DNA from: Owenia fusiformis
Lineage: Eukaryota > Annelida > Polychaeta > Sabellida > Oweniidae
NCBI GenBank assembly: GCA_903813345.2
Contig: CAIIXF020000008.1
Coordinates: forward strand, 36,482,867 to 36,542,866
Direction: 5' to 3'
Length of the DNA: 60,000 nt
In this document: piece by piece, positions 43,898 to 52,223 of the stretch
Layout of the letters: the number at the start of each line of letters is the position of its first letter
How positions within the stretch are numbered: position 1 is the first letter of the stretch
Made by a program: the position numbers and the translations under genes
The notes under the pieces: model-generated
Databases searched by the model: none
What the model was told of the DNA's origin: nothing
Seen by the model: the letters and a program-made list of their open reading frames with translations, nothing else

Positions 43898-46321
43898 TTA
43901 TAAGTAGCTTGACAAGAGGTCAGATTTGTAGGCCTTTTTAAAGGAGGTTATAGATTTTGACATTTTTGTGGAATTTTTAAGAGAATTCCATAGTGAAGGC
44001 CCATTCCGTTTTATGGAAAATTTGTTCGCATGTTCAATATGGAAGTTGTCACATTGGCGGGTATTATAACTATGTGTATCACTGTTTATTTGGAAATTTG
44101 TATCGAGTAGTGAATTTAGTATTTGGTCACCATCTTTTACTTGGTACATGAAAATTGCTGTATTCAGCTTATTTATATCATATATATTCAGAAGATTAAG
44201 TTCTTTGAATAATGGAGCTGTATGATCAAGGTATTTTTTTCCTAAAACAATGCGAACAAATCGTTTTTGAATCATGTGAATTTTATTAAGATAAGATTTG
44301 TAGTTGTTACCCCAAATAATATTGCAGTAATTGAGTTGAGAGTGAATAAGAGAGTAGTATATACTGAGCAAAGCACTTTTTGTTAAAAGATTATGGACTC
44401 CATACAAGACCCCAATGCACTGAGAAATCTTTTTTTCTAAGTTTTTGATATGCTCTTTGAAAGTTAAATTGGCATCAATAGCTATTCCTAAGAAAGATAT
44501 AGTGATGTCTTGCTTGAGTTTGGTGTCATTTATTTTGAGAAAATGATTGTTAGAAGTTTTGCCTGGTCCAAAGAGAATCCATTTAGTTTTGTCAATGTTT
44601 AAAGAAAGTTTATTGGCATTGATCCAGTCACTGAGCTTTGAAAGTTCTTCATTTGCGGTGTCAAATAGAGTGGGTAAATCTTTGTGAGAGGCCAAGAGAT
44701 TGGTATCATCAGCAAATAGTATGAATTCAAAGAAATCAGAGGATTTGTAGATGTCATTTATGTAAAGAAGAAATAAAATAGGACCAAGCACTGAACCTTG
44801 AGGGACACCATGAGATAATGAGGTTTGTTTCGATTTACAGCCATTAGAAATAACAGTCTGAAGACGTTGAGTTAAGTAACTTTGAAACCAAGAAAGGGTA
44901 ACACCGCGCATTCCGTAGTGTGAGAGTTTATCTAATAATATATTATGATCAATAGTGTCAAATGCTTTTGAGAAGTCTAATGATATCCCTAGTGAAGGAA
45001 TTTTGCTTTCATTTGCACATCTTATCTTTTCAATAAAAGTTAGAAGTGGCATGTATGTAGACTTTTTCTTCTGGAAACCAAATTGGTTTTTATAAAGTAT
45101 TTCAAATTTGTTTAGAAAGCTTACAAGGCGAGAGTGTACGCATCTCTCGAGTAATTTTGAAAATACGGATAACACTGAAATGGGCCTGTAATTTGAAAAG
45201 AGCTGAGTATCTCCCTTTTTGAAAATTGGTGTGACTTTTCCTACTTTTAATTGATTGGGAAATGTTCCAGTTGATAGTGAGAGATTGAAGATATATAGTA
45301 GTGGCCTGACGAGATAAGCACCAACAGATTTTATTATATCAGCCTTGAACCCATCAAGGCCTGGCGCGGCTGTATTTTTTAAGGCTGTTATTTCCGTTGA
45401 TAGCTCGCTTTCTGTTATCGGGCTGAAAAATAAGGATGAAGAGACTTGTTTAATCTTCTTGAGATGCTCTTTAAAGGATGAATTAGATTTGGGGATTTTA
45501 TCTGCCAATGATTTACCAATATTGGCAAAATAATTATTGAAACCATTGGATATTTTTGAACTATCATTACTGAGGACCCCGTTAATAAGCATAGGGACAG
45601 TTGATGTTTTGTTGAACTTTGAGCGCCCCAACACTTGATTTATTAGTTGCCATGTTTTTTTCATGTTTCCACTCACCATTGCAAATTTGTTTTCAAAGTG
45701 CATTTGTTTGGCATATCTAATAATATGCTTGAGCTTATGACTGAATGATTTGTAGATTTTCTTATTATGTTCATTGGGGTATTGGATGAATTTTTTGTAT
45801 AAATTATTCTTACGTTTCGCTGATGTCAGTATTGCAGTTGAAAGCCATGGGCGTGAGGGGTCAAAGTAATATGAAGATTTGAATGTTTTTATAGGAAAAC
45901 ATTGATTGAATATGATTGAAAGTTCTTTATCAAAATTGGAATAAGCTTCATTTACATCGTTAGTATTTTCAATATTATGCCATATCATAGTTTTGACTTG
46001 TTCTTTGAAGCTTGATTTATTGGTGTTATTAAATTGCCTGAATGAAACTGTGGACGTTTTAATTTTTTGGGCTTGCATTTCAGTAAGGGCGTATATTGGA
46101 AAGTGATCAGATATGTCTTCAAGAATAATACCTGCTCTAGAAATACTTGGAGCATTTGTAAATATATTGTCAATTAGAGTCGCAGTGTTTCTGGTTATTC
46201 TGGTTGGTCTATAGATAAGTGGTATAAGGTTATGTGAGTAAAATAGATTTAAAAAATCCTGAGTAGCATGGTTGCTTTCTGCTTTTAAAAGGTCACAATT
46301 AAAATCACCAAGAATATACAC
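43898..46321 (-). CDS. Non-LTR retrotransposon ORF, downstream part: endonuclease end and reverse transcriptase
   Basis: The 807-codon frame opens inside the endonuclease at the GDFN motif (YILGDFNCDLL), followed by LIDNIFTN and SDHFPIY, the remaining catalytic blocks of the apurinic endonuclease. The RT follows with NYRPISVLSVFSKLLE, the LDFSKAFDTIDH motif A, GVPQGSVLGPILFLLYINDI and the catalytic FADDTNLL. A C-terminal region typical of Jockey/CR1-group elements ends at 43898. The first codon of the frame is GTG, and translation would not start here. This is the 3' part of one ORF cut by a frameshift at 46324-46331. Confidence 0.9.
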   Translation of the reverse strand: MYILGDFNCDLLKAESNHATQDFLNLFYSHNLIPLIYRPTRITRNTATLIDNIFTNAPSISRAGIILEDISDHFPIYALTEMQAQKIKTSTVSFRQFNNTNKSSFKEQVKTMIWHNIENTNDVNEAYSNFDKELSIIFNQCFPIKTFKSSYYFDPSRPWLSTAILTSAKRKNNLYKKFIQYPNEHNKKIYKSFSHKLKHIIRYAKQMHFENKFAMVSGNMKKTWQLINQVLGRSKFNKTSTVPMLINGVLSNDSSKISNGFNNYFANIGKSLADKIPKSNSSFKEHLKKIKQVSSSLFFSPITESELSTEITALKNTAAPGLDGFKADIIKSVGAYLVRPLLYIFNLSLSTGTFPNQLKVGKVTPIFKKGDTQLFSNYRPISVLSVFSKLLERCVHSRLVSFLNKFEILYKNQFGFQKKKSTYMPLLTFIEKIRCANESKIPSLGISLDFSKAFDTIDHNILLDKLSHYGMRGVTLSWFQSYLTQRLQTVISNGCKSKQTSLSHGVPQGSVLGPILFLLYINDIYKSSDFFEFILFADDTNLLASHKDLPTLFDTANEELSKLSDWINANKLSLNIDKTKWILFGPGKTSNNHFLKINDTKLKQDITISFLGIAIDANLTFKEHIKNLEKKISQCIGVLYGVHNLLTKSALLSIYYSLIHSQLNYCNIIWGNNYKSYLNKIHMIQKRFVRIVLGKKYLDHTAPLFKELNLLNIYDINKLNTAIFMYQVKDGDQILNSLLDTNFQINSDTHSYNTRQCDNFHIEHANKFSIKRNGPSLWNSLKNSTKMSKSITSFKKAYKSDLLSSYL

Positions 46322-47049
46322 TGTTTTTTTTCCTTGGAGATAGTATCAAGAAGTGCTTGAAGATCAGTATTGAATTCCTCTTGATTAGTGTTAGGAGGTT
46401 TATATATAATTGAGATTAGGATGTTTTTATTTTTTGAGTTGGTAAGCTGGATGGTCAGGGATTCACATGAGTCGTGGTTGATCTGAAGATCATCACGTCT
46501 AACATATTCTACGGCTTTGTTGATGAAAAGGCCGACACCTCCTCCGGTTTTGATCTTTCTACTATTAAATTCAGAATTATAATTCATGAGGGTTGCTTGA
46601 CATTCGGTATGGCTCTTCAGCCAAGTTTCAGTACATCCAATTATTGAGAATGATTTAGTTAAGAGACTGAGCATTGTTTCTAGTTTTTGTTGATTGGCAG
46701 AGAAACTACGAATATTTAAGTTTAGGAGACTAAGACCATTCTTAGGTGAAGAATTGAGAACTTCACTTAATTGATTGGGGGAGTGGTAGTTACAATGCTG
46801 TACAAGGTTATCAGTGATACCTCTGATTGATTCACTGCTGTTGTCAGCATCATCGTTAAATGAAATTGGATCAAAGAGTAAATCTTCAAAAGTAGAAGCA
46901 CTTGGACCATAAGGTGCTATAGATAGGAAATCGCTATCATGAACATTATAAAATGGTAGAGTAGTACAATAGCATGGCGCATCATTCACTACGAGTGAAG
47001 AATAATTCATTTGCTTGATAATTTGATTGATAAAAATAGAATATAACAA
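46285..47049 (-). pseudogene. Non-LTR retrotransposon ORF, upstream part: endonuclease N-terminal half
   Basis: About 110 unrecognised residues precede the endonuclease blocks: LNLNIRSF, the ETW motif with the catalytic Glu (IIGCTETWLKS), GGGVGLFI and SIIYKPPN. The frame runs past an eight-base homopolymer at 46324-46331 and ends in an unrelated tail, whereas the other frame resumes exactly at the next expected endonuclease block. A one-base change in that run explains the break. It is either a mutation or a sequencing error. Confidence 0.85.
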
Positions 47050-47396
47050 TGATAATAATGATAGATGTTAAAGTCTAATAATAAAATTCCTAGAAAATTG
47101 ATAACGTAATGCCTATGATTGAAAGCAAATCAAGTATAGGCTGATTGTAAGAAAAACTGGTTCCTGCAGGTGATTTCAGGAGTACTAGTAAATTACAAAT
47201 GCACAGAACTTATTCTGTAAAAAGCTATGTGAACTATGGACACATTCGAGAAATTTTAATATGCCATAATAGGCATATTGTGTAGTCCTGAGTTGACCTG
47301 GGAGGCCTGAGGTTGTGTCACGACCCGTATGTGGTAGCGTGATTGGGAATCGGACAGAAAAGGAAGTAATATTTGATGTCTCAAATAATAGATATT

Positions 47397-47690
47397 GCAT
47401 GTACTAGTTTGCAATTGTTAATGTTTTCAATTCAAAGTGGGAGGGGTTAGTTGAACAGAAAAGCCATTTACAGGGGCTGGATTAAAAACATGTGCTGCAT
47501 TTACTAGATTGCAATTGTTAGGGTTTTCAATTTAAAGTGGGAGGGGTTAATTGAACAGAAAAGCCATTTACAGGGGCTTTATTAAGAACATGTACTGCAT
47601 GTACTAGATTGCAATGGTTAGGGTTGTCAATTCAAAGTGGGAGGGGTTAGTTGAACAGGAAAGCCATTTACAGGGGCTTTATTAAGAACA
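47397..47690. repeat. Three ~99-bp tandem repeats within the LTR
   Basis: Units contain ACTAGATTGCAATTGTTAGG, AAAGTGGGAGGGGTTAGTTG and AAGCCATTTACAGGGGCT, with starts spaced about 99 bp apart. The same array is in the right LTR at 59152-59445. Confidence 0.85.
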
Positions 47691-48070
47691 CTATGTCAGA
47701 AATCAGCTGATTAGTCTGGTTAAAGATTTTCTGAGTACAGTGAAACTCGTGGGAATTGAACACTTATGAAGTCACAAGAATATGTTCACCATAGAAAGGT
47801 GTTCATTATAAAGGCGTGACTTCATATGGACACATTGGTGTATGTGATAACAAGAGGTGTTTGATATTGCAGGTTTCACTGTAATCATACAGTAAATAGT
47901 GGGCCAATGCAAGTTTCACTGTAATCAGATGATATATAGTGGATCAAAGACAGATTTCACTGTAATATGTTGGTAAATAATATGTAGGGTAATCAGGCTG
48001 AGCAATCAGGAAAATTAAGAACGTTGCAAATCATGTGTGACAATTTCCCAATTACCGTGTGAGCAAATAA

Positions 48071-48328
48071 TTAACTACCTGGACAGGCGTGCGATTGACC
48101 TTTACAGGAGACCTCTGCGAAACAAATTGGACAACAAGTGTCATCTGTTTTCCACTGGTCTATGCAGAAAGTACATGCACAAATCTCTTGCTCAGGGTAA
48201 TGTTGGGGGTCAGTCAATGTCAGTAAGATTTTGCAATACAAGCAGATGTAATGGCCACAGGGTAGATATATTAGGTTAGGTGAGAAATTAGTGCAGTGGA
48301 AACAAAAGTGTGCATTTTGTAAAGCCAT
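48071..48328 (-). CDS. RING-finger-like small protein encoded inside the LTR
   Basis: The ATG at 48328 opens an 85-codon frame in element orientation. Cysteine and histidine spacing fits a C3HC4 RING: CX2C at residues 9 and 12, CGH at 24-26, Cys 29 and 32, and CPIC at 66-69, with extra Cys at 50, 52 and 55. RING domains usually act as ubiquitin E3 ligases. A splice-donor-like CAG|GTAGTT sits at the frame's end, so this could also be an exon. An identical copy starts in the right LTR (59826 to window end). Expression is unproven; a chance match to a RING pattern is unlikely but possible. Confidence 0.55.
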   Translation of the reverse strand: MALQNAHFCFHCTNFSPNLIYLPCGHYICLYCKILLTLTDPQHYPEQEICACTFCIDQWKTDDTCCPICFAEVSCKGQSHACPGS

Positions 48329-49191
48329 GGCATTAGAGAAATCAGACGTGAAACAACCTAATAAGTATCTGTAAAGACAATTTACAGTTGAAGTGTCTGT
48401 TCATAAATAACCAGCTGGCTACAAATGGGCTTCTGTCAATAATTTCAATTCCAATACAACGGGAGGGGGATTGAATAATCTAGCTAGGAATTTACCATCT
48501 AAGCTTTACCAAGAAATAAACAAACTCTGGCGTGTAAAGGGATCTTTATAAAAATGTATAAAAACAAATCTATTCTACTGTAATAAATTAACAAGTTCAC
48601 AATGTTACAAGTCACTAACAGTTACTGGCAATGGAATGCATGTGTACACTCAAGTTTGAAACACCGCTGGTTTTCACATACAGAAGCCAAAAGTGAGAAC
48701 TACTTTTTGCTGACACTTGACCTTAAACGTAAACAATAACACTGATCAGCTGATCGGAGCACGTTTAATACAACAAGTGTGTCCAGACAAATTGGTAGAA
48801 CTTTAAGTATAGGCCGTTAAGTATAATATGAATGCATTAAGTCAAATGAAAACACCAATATGTAGCCCACTTAGAGTATTGACATGTAAGTGTGGGAGGG
48901 GGTAGGTCAGTACCAGGGAAGTCAATTACAGCCCAAAAGGCTTCACGGGCTTCATAGGCTTGGCAAGTGACCTCAATGACCCTGTGTTAAATTGAAGTTT
49001 TCGCTCCCGATGGGCTGCGAAAACGTAGTTAAATTGGTCCACAATACTCTAACAAGGGTTTATAACAATAAATGCGCTACAAATAGTGTCAAATTCTTGT
49101 ATAAAGTTGAGTTTGAATGATCGAACAGTAAAATCAGTGAAATAACCCAGCAAGTTTCGACAATCTTGAGCAACCTAAATAAATGCAATTA

Positions 49192-49520
49192 CCTGGCCTG
49201 TGCCTGTATCACGACTCTCCATAATGTAATCAGCGGTATATATCCAGTAGTTATATCCAGAGTTTGCGTATCTTGTAAAATATCCAAAAGACGGAGAATT
49301 GAAAATATCGACTCGCCAGAAGAAGCTCGGATTCGCACAATGTAAAATATTTATGCGCGTACCTAATTGCGCTAGTTTGGGGCTGGAGAATATAGTTCCT
49401 CTGTTTAAAGCTAAGTTAAGAGTGATTGAAGTTAAAATACCCAAATATAGGGTAATAATATAAATAAACATGAGGTTTAACACATGAAATAGAGTGAAAT
49501 ACTTGAGTAATAACGTGTTG
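49192..49520 (-). other. Possible LTR exon with hydrophobic peptide
   Basis: An open minus-strand frame ends at a donor-like GGCCAG|GTAATTGC at 49192. Its first in-frame ATG begins MFIYIITLYLGILTSITL, which resembles a membrane segment. The longer frame starts with TTG. There is no recognised domain. It may simply be the transcribed leader of the LTR. Confidence 0.25.
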
Positions 49521-49562
49521 AAAGAGGAACTATTTCCCAGGACCAAAGGTCAAAGTGCATCC

Positions 49563-49573
49563 AACATGGCGGC
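49563..49573. promoter_or_regulatory. YY1-like motif near the element-5' end of the LTR
   Basis: AACATGGCGGC matches the core of the YY1 site, which in many animal genes lies at or just after the transcription start. It lies in the first 200 bp of the LTR in element orientation, where promoter elements are expected. No test is possible from sequence alone. Confidence 0.35.
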
Positions 49574-49734
49574 AATAACAAAAACATTTAATTTGAAATT
49601 TTGAAAGAAAATGGTTAAACTCTGATATATGGAGAATTGCGATAGCATTTAAAATGTGAGTATAAGTTAACAAAGTGGCGATCTTTCAAATCAACCAACT
49701 GACAAGAGTGGAAACGAAGTGCAAGATCGTCACA

Positions 49735-49747
49735 TTGCCTCCTATTT
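49735..49747 (-). other. Polypurine tract
   Basis: On the minus strand AAATAGGAGGCAA immediately precedes the proposed LTR start TGTGACGATC. This is the expected position for priming of plus-strand DNA synthesis in an LTR retrotransposon, and it supports the LTR boundary. Confidence 0.65.
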
Positions 49748-50650
49748 AAAATGAGTTCGACCTCGAACTCTTAAATACCAGTACATAAATGCTACAAAAC
49801 TATAAAAACAATCACCCAATTTAATGGGTTATCATTGTCACTCTGACTAAGTACCAACTAAGTACCACTGGTAATACTGTATTAAAGTATATAAAAATAC
49901 CACAAGGCTTCAAAATGCTTTAAAAATACTTTTCAAAATATAAATACTGTACAACATCTACTATTTGGTTCCTGAGACTAGTGAAAATTATTGATTATGC
50001 ATTAAAAGGAACCTTCCTGGAATTATTGAGCATTATACAATCAGCAACTCAGATCTATTATCTGTAAAATATAATATAGTTTAACATATGTACATATATA
50101 CAAAAAGAATGATAATATCCATTATCTTTGCACTTTAATATCACGCAATACAGTTGTGTTACTCTGACACTATCTGTAATGTATTTTCTAACTTAATAAG
50201 TGTTCATGAGGTATTTCACATATACCTTTTTTTTATAGTGATAGCACTGTTTATAAACCTAATAAACATAATGTCATTTATTGTAGTTCTATTGCACTTT
50301 TAGTCTTGTTGTAATAAGTGTTTATGAGATTTTCAATATATACTTATATATATAGTGGTAGCACCGTTGATAAACATAATAAGTATATTGTCACTGCATT
50401 GTAGTTCTGCTGCACTTGTAATCTGGTTGGAGTATCACCTGGCAAGTTGATGTTGTTGCTTGTAGTTTATTCATTGCTATTAGTGTTATAATAGGTAAGC
50501 AATGTAGCACTGTTATAATCCAATATTGTCACTGGTTAGTCACTGGTTATCATAGATATATATGGTATCACTGATAATGTTTCACTGGTTTGTGAATATG
50601 AGCAAATGCTATACATAGTTTCTTTTTGTTGTTGTAAGTCGTTGTATAGT
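49748..50650. other. Non-coding region between ORF3 and the polypurine tract
   Basis: AT-rich sequence with a diverged ~125-bp tandem duplication (about 50196-50315 and 50320-50435; shared AATAAGTGTT, TAGTGGTAGCAC-like and GTAGTTCTGC-like motifs). No reading frame of note. Confidence 0.6.
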
Positions 50651-51964
50651 CTATTGCTTTAACCAACAATCCAATGTCTTCTGCTTTTGGGTTGAAGTTG
50701 TAGGCGTGGCGGTTCTTCTTACGGAAAGGTCCAATACTAAGTTCAAGGGTTCTGTTTGGCTCTCCTCTTGCACTACATTGGAATTTGTAGCTGGAGCCTT
50801 GGAGGCAGGAGTCTCAGATTTTGAGCACACCACAATCTTGATTGGGGAGACAGGAGTGGCAGGATTAAGAACTGTCTCAGTGTCCTCTTTTGGTGTGAGC
50901 ACTTTCCACGAGGGGGTCTTAGGGGGTGTTTTAGGAGATTTTGAAGATGTACTAGAACTTGACTGACATAGCTCTTCGTCAAGAGCATCGACATTCAATA
51001 GTGTATCCCAATTCTTCTTCATAGCTTTAACTTTAGCACGTAGAGGCTTCTTGGAAAGTTTACGTTTTAGGGAGTCCTTTGATTTCTTCTTTGAAGATTC
51101 TTTAGACTTAGCCTTGGACTTTGAAGTGGCTCTGTGTTTGGACTTCACAGGGGGTTTGTTTTTCTGTTTAGAGGTGCCTGTAGTTTTAGACTTCTTGGGA
51201 ATGGTGAAAGGTTTCATGGGTGTGTGCGGAGATAGGATTTGACTGTTGGCGCCTGGAGTACCCTGCTCTTGGGATCCAGACCCTTCATTTAGAGGTGAGG
51301 TGGGAGGGGTAGTTGTCTTTTCAGGTGAACTTTGGGAAGGAGAGACGGGCAGTATTTGGGAATGCTGGTAGTATTCTGTTCCATCGCTTGACACATCACT
51401 CCTTAGTGGGGACAGTCTAGCTATGTTATCCCATTCCATGCCTTTAAACAAATCCTCTGGTATGATACCTAATAGGGATTCATCCATGAAGGTAGATGAG
51501 GTGGAAGGATCCCTAGCCAATGTGTCAAGCTCATTTACCCACGTCACCTTGGGTTCACTAGTACTGGGAGGCATTAATACTACATCAAATAAGCTAGGGA
51601 TATTAGCTGTGGGCGTGGTTGGTGTGGGTGGCAAATCCCTAGAGGTAATGGTGTGTGATGGAAGTGCCTGTGAAGGTCGCATATGGGTGGCTATGTGTCG
51701 TTCAATATTATTCTTACAATGGGCTGGTCTATTGAAATTGCATCCACTTTCAGGGCAGAAAAATCTAACTGAATGGCAGTTTCTTGTATGTTTGTTCAGC
51801 TTAGCTAAACTGCCAAAGGACCTGTCTGGACACTGTAAACAGTGCCAAACTTTGTGAGGGATTCTATGGAATACTCTCTCATGTTCCTCCAGCTTCGCAC
51901 GCTGTCTGAAAGTAGCTCCACAGACGATGTTTTCCAACGTGAATGTGCACACATATTCAGGGCC
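50651..51964 (-). CDS. ORF3 of the Gypsy element: C2H2 zinc-finger/basic nuclear-type protein, spliced entry
   Basis: The frame is open without an ATG before residue ~90: the upstream codon at 51976 is GTG. A good acceptor (CTGTGTATTTCCAG|GGC) enters it at 51964 in phase 0, so a spliced mRNA is the natural model, as for env genes. Residues 5-115 hold three C2H2-type fingers (for example CX2CX13HX4H and CX4CX14HX3H). A Ser/Pro-rich middle follows, then a long Lys/Ser-rich segment resembling a nuclear localisation region. The C-terminus has PLNLVLDLS, similar to CtBP-binding motifs, and ends QKTLDCWLKQ. There is no membrane segment, so it is not an envelope. Function is unknown; DNA binding or transcription control is inference. 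Confidence 0.75.
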   Translation of the reverse strand, partial: GPEYVCTFTLENIVCGATFRQRAKLEEHERVFHRIPHKVWHCLQCPDRSFGSLAKLNKHTRNCHSVRFFCPESGCNFNRPAHCKNNIERHIATHMRPSQALPSHTITSRDLPPTPTTPTANIPSLFDVVLMPPSTSEPKVTWVNELDTLARDPSTSSTFMDESLLGIIPEDLFKGMEWDNIARLSPLRSDVSSDGTEYYQHSQILPVSPSQSSPEKTTTPPTSPLNEGSGSQEQGTPGANSQILSPHTPMKPFTIPKKSKTTGTSKQKNKPPVKSKHRATSKSKAKSKESSKKKSKDSLKRKLSKKPLRAKVKAMKKNWDTLLNVDALDEELCQSSSSTSSKSPKTPPKTPSWKVLTPKEDTETVLNPATPVSPIKIVVCSKSETPASKAPATNSNVVQEESQTEPLNLVLDLSVRRTATPTTSTQKQKTLDCWLKQ

Positions 51965-52223
51965 CTGGAAATACACAGAAAGAGTGGATTACCAATAGGC
52001 TTCAAAAGCAGTGGGCATGATTTAAACATGGTTATTATCATTACTTTAATATGATATATGTAAACTCTAAAATGAACCTCAATCACTATCTACTTAGAGG
52101 ATAAAGAGTCATATAATCAGTATCATATAATGGTGAGGATAGTTAGTAACAGTGAGGTTAGTGGAGTAAGGAAAAGGTAAAGTAGGATGAAGATTTGTTG
52201 GAGGAAGTGCATGCCAAGAGCTA

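Larger units (their letters stand above)
43566..47085 (-). mobile_element. Non-LTR retrotransposon, Jockey/CR1-like, nearly complete
   Basis: A minus-strand element of about 3.5 kb carries an endonuclease and a reverse transcriptase, and ends in a TAAA-type microsatellite tail (TTTATTTATTTATTTA on the plus strand near 43575-43592). The 5' boundary is approximate. No separate gag-like first ORF is present, so the copy may be 5' truncated or belong to a single-ORF lineage. It is intact apart from one frameshift. Confidence 0.85.
47316..49734 (-). repeat. 3' LTR of the Gypsy element, ~2.42 kb
   Basis: The plus-strand start is TGTCACGACC and the proposed end is GATCGTCACA at 49734, so the LTR ends are short imperfect inverted repeats of the TGT..ACA type. 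A polypurine tract abuts the proposed end. It is very long for Gypsy. It contains three ~99-bp tandem repeats near its U5 side and at least one ATG-initiated ORF with RING-like residues. Confidence 0.8.

Noticed and set aside
51423-51857. 144-codon plus-strand frame
   Set aside because: Antisense of the zinc-finger ORF3, whose Cys/His spacing supports the minus strand.
48082-51964. Splicing of the RING-like frame in the LTR to ORF3
   Set aside because: The donor at the end of the RING frame is phase 1 and the ORF3 acceptor is phase 0; joining them gives a stop within a few codons.
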